Origin: Clostridia bacterium
GTDB taxonomy: Bacteria > Bacillota > Clostridia > Oscillospirales > Acutalibacteraceae
Length of the DNA: 53,689 bases
Direction of reading: 5' to 3'
Assembly: GCA_017428085.1 (NCBI GenBank)
Contig: JAFRRP010000074.1
Span: forward strand, 1 to 53,689
Position 1 is the stretch's first letter. Every line of letters begins with the position of its first letter. Positions 1-7,842 of the stretch are shown piece by piece. Position numbers and translations under genes: made by a program. The notes below the pieces were generated by a model that saw nothing but the letters and a program-made list of their open reading frames with translations, ran no database searches and was not told the DNA's origin.

Positions 1-1
1 C

Positions 2-119
2 AGTCGGTGTCTATAGCATTGAGGTCCCACCCGTTCCCATCCCGAACACGGTAGTTAAGCTCAACTGCGCCGAAAATACTTGGCGGGCAGCTGCCTGGGA
101 AGATAGGTCGTCGCCGACA
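2..119 (+). rRNA. rrf: 5S ribosomal RNA
   Basis: The sequence has the standard 5S layout: the 5' strand GTCGGTG (3-9) pairs with CGCCGAC (112-118) to form helix I, and the interior holds the conserved CCGAACACGG-type segment and the GCGCCGAAAATACTTGGCGG block. It is the last gene of an rRNA operon whose 16S and 23S genes lie left of the window. The exact ends are uncertain by a few bases. Confidence 0.93.
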
Positions 120-149
120 CTTTTTCGTTGGGTCTATCCCAACGAATTT

Positions 150-225
150 GCCTTAATAGCTCAGTCGGTAGAGCACGCGGCTGTTAACCGCGGTGTCACA
201 GGTTCGAGTCCTGTTTGAGGCGCCA
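150..225 (+). tRNA. tRNA-Asn (GTT)
   Basis: A full cloverleaf is visible. Acceptor GCCTTAA (150-156) pairs with TTGAGGC (215-221), the D arm is GCTC/GAGC, the anticodon stem is CGCGG/CCGCG around the loop CTGTTAA with anticodon GTT at 183-185, and the T arm is ACAGG-TTCGAGT-CCTGT. The CCA end is encoded (223-225). It follows the 5S gene by 30 bases and is probably part of the same transcript. Confidence 0.96.
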
Positions 226-234
226 AAGAAAAGA

Positions 235-258
235 GACCACCGTCCGGTGGTCTTTTTT
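235..258 (+). terminator. Intrinsic terminator after tRNA-Asn
   Basis: GACCACC and GGTGGTC form a tight hairpin (235-252) followed immediately by a run of six T. It ends the rRNA/tRNA transcript. Confidence 0.9.
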
Positions 259-309
259 CTTTCCTTTGGCCCCTCTGCACAGTCCTCTCACCTTTGTTCC
301 ACCGCGGTG

Positions 310-403
310 CAGCCGCGTGCCGCGGCTGTTAACTGTCGCAGCTAAAATGCTCCGGTGTGAGCATTTTAGCGTTGCGATACAATGTCGCCCCGGCAGGGGC
401 GAC
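310..403. other. Cluster of three perfect hairpins in tRNA debris
   Basis: Three perfect palindromes lie close together: CAGCCGCG/CGCGGCTG (310-328), GCTAAAATGCTC/GAGCATTTTAGC (341-370, extendable by CGCA/TGCG), and GTCGCCCC/GGGGCGAC (384-403). None is followed by a T-run, so they are not simple terminators. The stretch CGGCTGTTAAC (322-332) resembles the tRNA-Asn anticodon arm. No gene is seen between 260 and 856. Confidence 0.6.
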
Positions 404-411
404 CATCGACA

Positions 412-458
412 AGGGTGCCACAGGTTCGAGCGCGGAGATCCGAACGTCTCCGCTTTTT
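412..458 (+). other. tRNA-Asn T-arm relic plus terminator
   Basis: GGTGCCACAGGTTCGAG (about 414-430) closely matches the variable loop and T arm of the intact tRNA-Asn at 150-225. The acceptor 3' strand is missing, and an intrinsic terminator follows instead (GCGGAGA/TCTCCGC at 432-453, then TTTTT). It reads as a decayed copy of the tRNA-terminator unit. Confidence 0.6.
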
Positions 459-461
459 GTT

Positions 462-530
462 TTTCTTTCGAAAAACAGGCTCGCTGCGCTCGTCGGTGTC
501 CGCACCGCAAGCGGTGCGGGATCATAAAAC
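462..530 (+). repeat. Imperfect direct repeat, copy 1
   Basis: About 70 bases (TTTTTCTTTCGAAAAACAGG ... GATCATAAAA) recur with few changes at 627-697. Each copy holds a short palindrome CCGCACCGCAAGCGGTGCGG or its variant. A shortened third copy of the palindromic part is at 1841-1872. Confidence 0.75.
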
Positions 531-565
531 GATCTCCCGCGCAGGAGGGGTGACCACCGATAAAC

Positions 566-631
566 AGGTGTTACAGGTTTAAGTCCTGTTTGAGGCGGGC
601 CGGCCGTTGCCGGTCGCCTTGTTGTTTTTCT
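566..631 (+). other. Second tRNA-Asn 3' relic plus terminator-like hairpin
   Basis: GGTGTTACAGGTTTAAG with TCCTGTTTGAGGCG (about 568-597) matches the T arm and acceptor 3' strand of the tRNA-Asn at 150-225 with two changes in the T-arm region. No 5' half is present. It runs into a hairpin (GGCGGGCCGGC with GCCGGTCGCC) and a T-rich tract, again imitating the tRNA-terminator order. Confidence 0.7.
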
Positions 632-697
632 CCCGAAAAACAGGGCTCGCTGCACTCGTCGGCATCCGCACCGTAAGCGGTGTGGGATCATAATAAA
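627..697 (+). repeat. Imperfect direct repeat, copy 2
   Basis: Second copy of the repeat at 462-530 (TTTTCTCCCGAAAAACAGGG ... GGGATCATAATA). Base changes on the two sides of the inner palindrome are partly compensatory (CCGCACCGTAAGCGGTGTGG), which suggests that the hairpin rather than its sequence was kept. Confidence 0.75.
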
Positions 698-787
698 AAT
701 GCAATCGATCGCCGCACCGTTCTTTGATTGCTGTGTACCGTATTTTCTATTGTGCAGAAATCAAGAGTCTCATCACAGAATAAGACC

Positions 788-816
788 TTTACATCCCGGA
801 CGTCTCATTATATAAT
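788..816 (+). promoter_or_regulatory. Promoter of the XRE-TPR gene
   Basis: TTTACA (788-793), a 17-base spacer and TATAAT (811-816) lie about 40 bases upstream of the chosen start at 857. Confidence 0.75.
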
Positions 817-856
817 CGCATCAGAAGCTTCTGAAAAAGACAGAAAGAGTGATGAT

Positions 857-1786
857 ATGACGGATAACGTATTTTTTGCAAATCTGAAAAAGTATCGACT
901 TGCCAAGAATATGACGCAGGAAAGAGCGGCCGAAAGGCTGGGCGTAAATTCCCAGACCGTTTCGCGTTGGGAATGCGGCACTACGCTGCCGGATGTGCTG
1001 ATGCTTCCTGAGATCGCAAGGCTTTACGGAGTAACGGTAGACGATCTTTTCAAACAAACCGCTTTTGGTTATGAAAACTATGCGCAAAGGCTTTCCTCTG
1101 TTTATGAGAATTCACGGGATCCGGTGGATTTTATGCGCTGTCGTGAGGAATATCTGAAGCTGATAAAACAGGACAAAATGTCCATCGCAGATAAATGGCA
1201 GTATGGTTGGATCCACATGTATATGATGAATTACTGCAGGGACGTCGCGCTGGAATGGTATCAGAAAGCCGTTGACGATCCTCCGGAGGCGGATCCGAAT
1301 GAGTATTCCATTGCCTGTATGCAGAGGATATGGATGTATTTCCTTTTGAAAAGAGAAGATGAGATCATTGCGGAATGTAAAGAAAAAGTGAAAAAGGCGC
1401 CGAATGATTCCATGCAGACGGACAATCTTCTGGTCGCGCTCCTCTTTGCGGAAAAAACAGAGGAGGCGTATGAGATCTTTCTGACCGTAAAGGAAAGATT
1501 CCATGACAACTGGCATCTGTTTATCCACGGCGGGGAGATCTGCGAAAAGCTCGGCAGGTATGACGAGGCGGAAGGGTATTACAAAACCGCAGGGGAGATA
1601 GGCACATATTTCTGCGACGACCTTGACAACCTTGCAAATCTGTATCTGAAAACAGGCGAACACAAAAAGGCGAGTGAGTGTTACCTGAAAATGGCGGAGG
1701 TTTACTGCTCCCGTGGCTTTGACGTGGAAGCTGAAAGGATGAAGCGTTTTGCGAAAGAGGCGTTGGAAAAAGGGAAGGCCGAATAA
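857..1786 (+). CDS. XRE-family regulator with C-terminal TPR-like repeats
   Basis: A 309-residue protein. Residues 8-63 form a Cro/CI helix-turn-helix (KNMTQERAAERLGV then QTVSRWECG), the DNA-reading part of XRE regulators. The rest is helical with tetratricopeptide-like repeats near residues 215-300 (EKLGRYDEAEGYYKTAGEIG and a similar block after it). The open frame extends upstream, but the start at 857 is preferred because it is followed at once by the HTH and lies just downstream of a good promoter. Proteins of this layout in Bacillota often sense a peptide or protein partner, but no target is identifiable here. It stands alone, between the tRNA debris and a terminator. Confidence 0.85.
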   Translation: MTDNVFFANLKKYRLAKNMTQERAAERLGVNSQTVSRWECGTTLPDVLMLPEIARLYGVTVDDLFKQTAFGYENYAQRLSSVYENSRDPVDFMRCREEYLKLIKQDKMSIADKWQYGWIHMYMMNYCRDVALEWYQKAVDDPPEADPNEYSIACMQRIWMYFLLKREDEIIAECKEKVKKAPNDSMQTDNLLVALLFAEKTEEAYEIFLTVKERFHDNWHLFIHGGEICEKLGRYDEAEGYYKTAGEIGTYFCDDLDNLANLYLKTGEHKKASECYLKMAEVYCSRGFDVEAERMKRFAKEALEKGKAE

Positions 1787-1840
1787 AGGCATACGTCTGT
1801 TTTGCTTATGACAAAAAAGCCCTGTGTACGATGTAGATCG

Positions 1841-1872
1841 GCGTCCGCACCGTTTACGGCGCGGGAGCGGGA
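1841..1872 (+). repeat. Third, shortened copy of the 462/627 repeat
   Basis: TCGGCGTCCGCACCGTTTAC followed by GGCGCGGGAG resembles the palindromic core of the repeats at 462-530 and 627-697. It lies in the 1787-2165 gap, which otherwise holds a terminator, a hairpin and a promoter and no gene. Confidence 0.5.
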
Positions 1873-1892
1873 CGGCAAAATCGAATCGAATT

Positions 1893-1934
1893 TCCGGCCG
1901 GAGCTTTTATCGTATTCCCGGCCGGATTTTTTTT
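1893..1934 (+). terminator. Intrinsic terminator
   Basis: TCCGGCCGG (1893-1901) pairs perfectly with CCGGCCGGA (1918-1926), followed by eight T. It closes the XRE-TPR transcript. Confidence 0.88.
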
Positions 1935-1984
1935 GCGTGATCCGGCGGACTTGTCAATTGTTTCGTGGCGAAACGACTCCGGTC

Positions 1985-2027
1985 CCCGGCGCAGGGCGCC
2001 GCGGCAAAACGATGCCTTTGCGCCGGG
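1985..2027. other. GC-rich hairpin without T-run
   Basis: CCCGGCGCA (1985-1993) pairs perfectly with TGCGCCGGG (2019-2027). It lies between a terminator and the next promoter. Its function is unknown. Confidence 0.5.
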
Positions 2028-2066
2028 AACGTTGACCCGTTATTTTTGCATAGCGGAAATTTTGCT

Positions 2067-2094
2067 TTGCAAAATTTCGAAAATGTGGTATAAT
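2067..2094 (+). promoter_or_regulatory. Promoter of the CotH-type gene
   Basis: TTGCAA (2067-2072), a 16-base spacer and TATAAT (2089-2094), about 70 bases before the start codon. Confidence 0.75.
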
Positions 2095-2165
2095 ACATCT
2101 GTGATTGCGGGAACGACCTGTTTTCATGCTCCTGCGGCTATCAGAAAAAAAGAGGGAGAAGCGAC

Positions 2166-4163
2166 ATGAAAATCAAAAAAATCATCTCGGTAATGCTCTG
2201 CGCGGTTCTGCTGTTTGGCATGACCTCGGTTTTGGCGTTCGCGGCGGAAGGCGACGTCCGTTCGTTCAGCGTCGGCGCGCTGCGGACGGCAGGCTCCGAC
2301 GAGCCCGCGCCCCTGTACTGGCAGGAGCACGACGGCAGCTATTATCTCTTCCTGCCTGCGGAAGCGGACAGAAACGCGCTTACGGTCAGCTATGACGCGG
2401 ACCGGACGCTGGTCATCGGCGGCGCGGAAGTCGCAAGCGGCGCGGTCACCGACGCGTTTGCGGCCGACAGCGTCGCGGTCGTCTGCGGGTCAAAAACGTA
2501 TCCCGTGATCGTTATGCAGTCGTCATCCCCTTCGTTGTTCGTCACCACCGAAAGCGGTTCGATGGACGCCATTCACGCCGACAAGGAGCACAAGGAGCCC
2601 GGCAGCATCGTTATCACGACCGGTACGGGCGAGGTGCAGTACAGCGGCGCGCTGGACTACATCAAGGGCCGCGGCAACTCCACGTGGGACCTTGACAAGA
2701 AGCCTTACAACATCAAGCTGTTCAAGAAAGCAAATCTTTTCGGGATGGGCAAGGCGAAGAAGTGGTGTCTGCTGGCCGGCCACGGCGAAGGAACGAAGCT
2801 CCGCAACGACCTGGGTTACTCCTTCTCGCAGGCCCTCGGCAACGATCTCACGAGCGACGTCGTGATGACGAACCTCTATTGCAACGGCGTTTACATGGGC
2901 GCCTATTCCCTGACCGAAAAAGTCGAGATCGGCGAGAACCGCATCGACATCTATAACCTCGCGGACGCGACGGAGGAAGTGAACGACGCGGCGCTCGATT
3001 CGTATTCCCTCGGCGGCGCGCAGGGGGAGAGGACGCCCGGCACCTATAAGTATTTCAACGTTCCGAACGATCCCGCGGACATCACGGGCGGTTATCTGAT
3101 CGAGCTTGAAAAGATCCTCCGCTACGAGAGCGAGCCGACCGGTTTTTCCACCCCCATCGGGCAGACGATCACCATCAAGGAGCCGGAGAACGCTTCGCAG
3201 GCGCAGAGCAGATATATTTTCAACTATTATAAAGAGTTTGAGGAAGCGCTCTATTCGCCGACGGGCCGCAACGCCCAGGGCAGACACTACACCGACTATA
3301 TCGATCTGGAAGAGCTTGCGGCGGCGTATCTCGTCCAGGAGTTCACCGAGAACTTCGACGGCTGCTCCAGCAGCTTCTATCTCTACAAAAACACCGGCGA
3401 CGCGAAATTCCACATCGGGCCGACCTGGGATCTCGACCTTGCGCTGGGCAACGGTTTCCAGAACAACCTCATCACCCTCGGCCTTCATCCGGAGGACCCG
3501 TCCGTCCCCTACGTCTTCAGCACGCATATCGCCAACAGCATCAGATGGTACCCCTCGCTGCTCGGTCAGGCGCTCAACCACGCCGACTTCATCACGGCGG
3601 TCAAACAGCTCTGGCAGGCGAGAGGCCTCGCGGCGGCGCAGGCGATGCTTGACAGCGTAGACGCGAAGGCGGCGTCGGTGAGACCGGCGGTCCTGATGGA
3701 CGCTATCCTTTGGAGGCAGATCGGCGCGGGCGACGTCGCGGCGGCAAAACGCGGCTACAGCGGCCAGATCGCCTCGCTCAAGTCGTTTATCACGAACCGG
3801 ATCGCGTTTATGAACGACTATCTGTCGAATGAGACCGGCTTTGTCCGTTACGTCACGGACGCCAGAACAAAGGAACTGACGATCGACCGTACGATCTATC
3901 ATGTCGGCGAGACGGCGACCGTGCTCGGCGCCGCCGATACGAGAAGCTACTCTGACAGGTTCCTCGGCTGGACAGAAACGCCGGGAGGCACGACGGTCCA
4001 GTATCAGCCGGGCGATACGATCACCCCCGGCAGCGGCAAGATCCTCTACGCGGTCTGGGACGAGAGCTCGTCGGGCAGCGTATCGGTTTTTGACGCGATA
4101 AAAAACTTCTTCAATATGATCAAGGCGCTGATCCAGCGGTTTTTTGCCCAGTTCCGGAAATAA
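2166..4163 (+). CDS. Secreted CotH kinase-family protein with InlB-type repeat
   Basis: A 665-residue protein. Residues 1-27 are a signal peptide (KKII, a hydrophobic core, AFAA). The CotH domain covers roughly residues 125-470: the GRGNSTWDLDKKPYNIKLF block, the KKWCLLAG block and the metal-site-like PTWDLDLALGNG motif are characteristic of this atypical, secreted kinase fold. Near residues 570-635 is an InlB B/Listeria-Bacteroides-type repeat ending in ILYAVWD, a small beta-grasp wall or surface module. The protein ends in an amphipathic helix (FNMIKALIQRFFAQF), possibly a membrane foot. GGGAG before the ATG supports the start. CotH proteins act in spore coats or on extracellular proteins; the substrate here is unknown. 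Confidence 0.85.
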   Translation: MKIKKIISVMLCAVLLFGMTSVLAFAAEGDVRSFSVGALRTAGSDEPAPLYWQEHDGSYYLFLPAEADRNALTVSYDADRTLVIGGAEVASGAVTDAFAADSVAVVCGSKTYPVIVMQSSSPSLFVTTESGSMDAIHADKEHKEPGSIVITTGTGEVQYSGALDYIKGRGNSTWDLDKKPYNIKLFKKANLFGMGKAKKWCLLAGHGEGTKLRNDLGYSFSQALGNDLTSDVVMTNLYCNGVYMGAYSLTEKVEIGENRIDIYNLADATEEVNDAALDSYSLGGAQGERTPGTYKYFNVPNDPADITGGYLIELEKILRYESEPTGFSTPIGQTITIKEPENASQAQSRYIFNYYKEFEEALYSPTGRNAQGRHYTDYIDLEELAAAYLVQEFTENFDGCSSSFYLYKNTGDAKFHIGPTWDLDLALGNGFQNNLITLGLHPEDPSVPYVFSTHIANSIRWYPSLLGQALNHADFITAVKQLWQARGLAAAQAMLDSVDAKAASVRPAVLMDAILWRQIGAGDVAAAKRGYSGQIASLKSFITNRIAFMNDYLSNETGFVRYVTDARTKELTIDRTIYHVGETATVLGAADTRSYSDRFLGWTETPGGTTVQYQPGDTITPGSGKILYAVWDESSSGSVSVFDAIKNFFNMIKALIQRFFAQFRK

Positions 4164-4211
4164 GGATATCGTACGGGCTGCGGCATTAAGGATCGGGGCC
4201 GATCGGGCTGT

Positions 4212-4256
4212 AAAAAAAGGGGATATGGCGGCGCGCCGTCATATCCCCACTTTTTG
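4212..4256. terminator. Bidirectional terminator between convergent genes
   Basis: GGGGATATG (4219-4227) pairs with CATATCCCC (4240-4248), with A-rich sequence on the left and TTTTT on the right. It can end both the CotH gene (plus) and the GH16 gene (minus). Confidence 0.85.
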
Positions 4257-4312
4257 TGTTTGTTCTATCTGCTTTTGTTCCTGTCCCGCGGTTTTCCGTG
4301 AAGATCGGTTTT

Positions 4313-5164
4313 TTACGGCAGCTGGTATGCCCTGACGTAATCGATCTTGTATTCCGCGCGGAAGGAGGCCTTGTCGTTTTTCTCGATGTTGCCGGACCAG
4401 CCGAAGGTCGGCGCGCCGTCGCCGCCGTCCACCTCGCAGGAGACGATCATGTATTCCGGCTGTGTGGAAACGCCGCCGTACGCGGTGCGCGCCGTCTCGC
4501 GGCCGTTGATGTAGAAGACGTACTCGTCCGGCGTCCACAGCAGGCCGTAGGTGTTGTAGTTTTCATAGGGATCGTTGTCAAGGTTGAAGATGCCCACGTT
4601 TTTATATTTCGTATCCAGATCGTAGCCGCTGTAATGGATGTTTTGCGTGATCTTCCGGTTCATCAGGCTGCCCAGATGCCAGAAAGGGGATTCCATGATA
4701 TCCAGCTCCGCGCCCTGCGTGGCGTCGTCCGACACCTTCCAGACGTTGGAGTTGGTCATCCAGAACGCCGACCAAAGCCCCTGGCCCTTCGGCAGGATGC
4801 AGCGGCACTCGAAATAGCCGTAGGCCTGCTGGAAGCTTTTGGAGGTGTCCAGCCCGCAGGTGTACCAGCCCGGGCCGTTTTTGCCGTCATCTTTGTATTG
4901 CGTGGTGATGATAAGGTTGCCGTCCTCCACGCGGGCCAGGTCGGTGGACCAGTAACCGCCCTTGCGGACGCCGCCGCCGTCGTGCGCGCGCCACTTGGTC
5001 ATGTCAAGGCTGTCGCCGTCGAACTCGTCCGCGAAGGTCAGCTTATAGCCGGTGAGATCGAGCGTCACGTCTTTTTTCGCGACGTTCGAGGTGTTGAATA
5101 TCAGCAGGATCGCGTTGACCAGTGCGATCATGAAGTTCAGAAATTTGGCGGGAAAAACGGTCAT
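4313..5164 (-). CDS. GH16-family endo-beta-glucanase-like protein
   Basis: A 283-residue protein. The glycoside hydrolase family 16 motif E-x-D-x-x-E is present as ELDIMES at about E153-D155-E158 (nucleophile, helper Asp and acid/base in this family). Family blocks around it are LTFADEFDG, YGYFECRCILPKGQGLWSAFWM and a C-terminal IDYVRAYQ. Residues 5-24 are hydrophobic, so the protein is exported or membrane-anchored. The start at 5164 is preferred over a longer upstream frame because AAAGGAG lies eight bases before it and the longer frame has no such site. GH16 enzymes cut beta-1,3/1,4-glucans, laminarin or galactans; which substrate applies cannot be told from sequence. Confidence 0.9.
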   Translation of the reverse strand: MTVFPAKFLNFMIALVNAILLIFNTSNVAKKDVTLDLTGYKLTFADEFDGDSLDMTKWRAHDGGGVRKGGYWSTDLARVEDGNLIITTQYKDDGKNGPGWYTCGLDTSKSFQQAYGYFECRCILPKGQGLWSAFWMTNSNVWKVSDDATQGAELDIMESPFWHLGSLMNRKITQNIHYSGYDLDTKYKNVGIFNLDNDPYENYNTYGLLWTPDEYVFYINGRETARTAYGGVSTQPEYMIVSCEVDGGDGAPTFGWSGNIEKNDKASFRAEYKIDYVRAYQLP

Positions 5165-5238
5165 AACAAAGCTCTCCTTTTCTGCTGTATCGTTCTGCCG
5201 GTCGGAAGTCCGCCGCGGGACCCGACCGATCTCCCATA

Positions 5239-5267
5239 GGATACCATATTTTTCCGAAAAATGCAAG
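5239..5267 (-). promoter_or_regulatory. Promoter of the GH16 gene
   Basis: On the minus strand, TTGCAT (5267-5262), a 17-base spacer and TATCCT (5244-5239), about 75 bases before the chosen start. Confidence 0.6.
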
Positions 5268-5382
5268 GAAAATCGCCCGTTGGGCAGCGGTTTTTCCAAA
5301 ACAGGGAGAGACTGCATCAAAGGCGCAGCCGGGAAAGGAGGTCTGATTGTGAAAACCTCTTTTCCGGCTTGTTTCTTTTCTC

Positions 5383-5411
5383 TTGAAAAAAAAGAGCAAC
5401 TGATTTATAAT
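5383..5411 (+). promoter_or_regulatory. Promoter of the acyltransferase gene
   Basis: TTGAAA (5383-5388), a 17-base spacer and TATAAT (5406-5411). A leader of about 120 bases follows before the start codon. Confidence 0.7.
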
Positions 5412-5535
5412 ACAGCTGTCTGCTCAAAATGAGTTTGCTTTTTCTGTTGACAGTGTATTCATCTGTTTCAGCAAGCCGGATTTGCTCTTCCATTGGATGC
5501 TGTCGATAGCACAATAAACAAACGGAGAAAAAAGG

Positions 5536-6690
5536 ATGAACAATCAACCGGCGATCGAAAGACGGGACAACGCGCTGGACGTTGCAAGAGGGATCACGAT
5601 CATTCTTGTGGTGATCGGGCATATGATCGCTTCCGTTCAGGCTTTTGCGGATCTGCATAACAGCGTGTATGCGTTTCATATTCCTTTTTTCTTTTTCGCC
5701 AGCGGACTGGTTTTCAATGAAGTGAAATACAGCCGGTTCCCGGCGTTGTTGAAAAGAAAAGCCAAAACGCTGATCATACCGTACCTGCTTTTCTCGTTTT
5801 TGTCCTGGCTGTGGTACGTGGCGGAACGGATCTATTATGCCGGAGGATTTTTTTCTGAAAACGCCGCGCAATATAAAGAGCAGTTTTTTGAAATATTTCA
5901 GGCGCACTATTCGGCGAAAATGGCCTATAATCCGCCGTTATGGTTCGTTCTCAGCCTTTTCGCGGTGGAGCTTATCCATTTTTTGTTGAAGAAAATCAAA
6001 TGGATCCCGTTATATTGGGGGGCGGTCACGGCGTGCGTGGTCCTCGGTTGGTGGCTGGAATCGGAGTATTGCCCCATCGATACCTCCCTGTGGCCCTGGA
6101 ATATCTGTTCCGCCCTGTATTCCGTCGGTTTTTACGCGTTGGGCAACAGCGCAAAGCCTTTGTACGCAAAGGTGATCGTCCAAAACGAAAGGCTGCGGTT
6201 GTCAACGCGTGTCATGTTGACTGTCGCCGGGGGCTTGCTGATCGCCGGCGCTTGTTGGCTTGGCATCCGGAACGGTTTCGTGTCCATCGGCAGCCGCGTT
6301 CTGAAGAACGGGTACCTGCTGTATCTGACCGGGCTGATGGGGACCGCCGGTATTCTGATCATCAGCAAAACCCTCTCTTCGCTTTGCGCCTGCAGATATC
6401 TGCGGTTCTGCGGCAGAAATTCCTTTTATTTTATGGCGGTCCATTGGGTCGCACGGGACGCGGTCGAATTTGCCTATAATCTTTTTTCAAGAATAACCGG
6501 ACGTGGAAATCTGTTCTTTGGCAGGACGAGCGCGAAGCGTTGCCTTGTCATGATGGTCGTCGTGATGGTGATGTCCACCGTTTTTATCCTGCTGTATAAC
6601 TACGTTAAAAGAAAGATCCTGAGCCGAAACGTTGCAACGGAGCAGCCGAAAACGGCGGGCGCTGCCGAAGGACCGGAAGTCGCCGGATAA
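5536..6690 (+). CDS. Membrane acyltransferase (acyltransferase 3 family)
   Basis: A 384-residue integral membrane protein with about ten hydrophobic segments. The N-terminal block RDNALDVARGITIILVVIGH carries the Arg and the His-containing end typical of acyltransferase 3 (OafA/NodX-like) proteins, which move acyl groups from the cytoplasm onto extracytoplasmic glycans. The segment YAFHIPFFFFASGLVF is a second family mark. Length is near the family norm. GGAG sits before the ATG. It is probably cell-surface polysaccharide O-acylation; the acceptor is unknown and no other glycan-synthesis genes are next to it. Confidence 0.87.
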   Translation: MNNQPAIERRDNALDVARGITIILVVIGHMIASVQAFADLHNSVYAFHIPFFFFASGLVFNEVKYSRFPALLKRKAKTLIIPYLLFSFLSWLWYVAERIYYAGGFFSENAAQYKEQFFEIFQAHYSAKMAYNPPLWFVLSLFAVELIHFLLKKIKWIPLYWGAVTACVVLGWWLESEYCPIDTSLWPWNICSALYSVGFYALGNSAKPLYAKVIVQNERLRLSTRVMLTVAGGLLIAGACWLGIRNGFVSIGSRVLKNGYLLYLTGLMGTAGILIISKTLSSLCACRYLRFCGRNSFYFMAVHWVARDAVEFAYNLFSRITGRGNLFFGRTSAKRCLVMMVVVMVMSTVFILLYNYVKRKILSRNVATEQPKTAGAAEGPEVAG

Positions 6691-6770
6691 ACGCTCCTTT
6701 GCCCATTACGGTTTCGCGTTCAGGCGCGGAATCGTGTCGTCAAAAAAATGATAGGAAAGAAGGCGTTGTG

Positions 6771-7580
6771 ATGTCCCATCGCTGTGACTGGCCGCTGGCC
6801 CTGTCCGTGAGCCCGAAGGAGATGAACGCCGCCGCGCTTGACGCGATGGCGGCCGCCGGGATCTGTCAGATCGAGCTGTCCTCCGGCGATATCGCGCCGT
6901 ATTACGACGAGCTGGATTTTCCCCGTCGCGCCGGGAAGATCGTGTCGCTGGCGCGGGAGCATGGGGTGACGGTCTCGTCGCTGCACCTGCCCTTCGCGCC
7001 GTTTTCCGCGCTCGATCCGGCCTCGCCGAAGCCCGCCGTCCGCCGGTACGCCGTGGAGAAGCAGTCCGAGCTGCTGCGGGCCTGCGGCGACGCGGGCATC
7101 CCGCTGGCGGTGATCCATCCCTCCGGCGAGCCCTACCTGCCCCGGTGGCGGGAAAACCGTATGGCCTGCGCAATAGAGACGATCGGTAAGATCAGCGAGG
7201 CGGCAACGGCCTGCGGCGTGACGCTGTGTCTGGAAAACCTGCCCCGCACCTGCCTGTGCCGCACCTCCGACGAGATGCTGCGGTTCCTGCGGGCGATCCC
7301 CGATCTGCGGGTGGTGTTCGATACCAACCACAGCTTAAAGGAGGACAACGTCCATTATATCCGGGCGGTGGGGGAGAAGATCGTCACCCTGCACGTGTCC
7401 GATTACGACTTCATCGACGAGCGCCACAAGCTGCCCGGCGAGGGCAAAAACGACTGGGAGGCTATCCTGTCGGCGCTGGAGGAGGTCGGCTACGCGGGGC
7501 GGTTTTTGTACGAGCTGCGCTCCGGCTACACCTATGAACAGATCGCGGAAAACTACCGGTATTTGACGGGACGGGAGTGA
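6771..7580 (+). CDS. Sugar phosphate isomerase/epimerase-like TIM barrel
   Basis: A 269-residue protein of the xylose isomerase-like/AP endonuclease 2 TIM-barrel family. Visible family features are the metal-site strands VIHPSGE, LCLENLPR, VVFDTNHSLKEDN, LHVSDYD and the C-terminal FLYELRSG with its Glu, which place two Glu, one Asp and two or three His at the barrel mouth. The start at 6771 is chosen because AGGAAAGAAGG lies directly upstream; a longer frame begins at 6699 without such a site. The substrate is unknown. It follows the acyltransferase by 80 bases with no terminator between, so the two may be co-transcribed. Confidence 0.85.
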   Translation: MSHRCDWPLALSVSPKEMNAAALDAMAAAGICQIELSSGDIAPYYDELDFPRRAGKIVSLAREHGVTVSSLHLPFAPFSALDPASPKPAVRRYAVEKQSELLRACGDAGIPLAVIHPSGEPYLPRWRENRMACAIETIGKISEAATACGVTLCLENLPRTCLCRTSDEMLRFLRAIPDLRVVFDTNHSLKEDNVHYIRAVGEKIVTLHVSDYDFIDERHKLPGEGKNDWEAILSALEEVGYAGRFLYELRSGYTYEQIAENYRYLTGRE

Positions 7581-7766
7581 CGCGGCGCGCCGGCGATCCG
7601 GACCTGCTGCCTGAAGGATTCGCCGGCGGGCGGCATACCGCCAAAGCGCTGGGCATGTGCGACGTGTTCTGCCGCACCTGTCGTTCGTCGTTCAAAACAG
7701 GTCGTTCGTCCGTAATGGAGTCATTTCATTAGCTTCGGTAAAGGACCGGCAGAACAGAATGGGATC

Positions 7767-7803
7767 AGGGCAGCTGCGATCTTGCGACCGCGGCTGCCCT
7801 GTT
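7767..7803. terminator. Hairpin between convergent genes
   Basis: AGGGCAGC (7767-7774) pairs perfectly with GCTGCCCT (7793-7800); only a short T-run follows on either strand. It lies between two convergent genes and is a probable but weak terminator. The rest of 7581-7842 shows no gene. Confidence 0.5.
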
Positions 7804-7842
7804 TGATCCTGCGGGGATGCGCCGGACGAAGGAAACGACCTG

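Noticed and set aside
728..856. Longer N-terminus for the XRE-TPR protein
   Set aside because: The extra 43 codons cover the promoter region and read as non-protein; the start at 857 leads straight into the HTH.
4256..5239. 327-codon open frame on the plus strand opposite the GH16 gene
   Set aside because: It is antisense to a clear GH16 protein and its translation has no recognisable fold; GC-rich third positions create such shadow frames.
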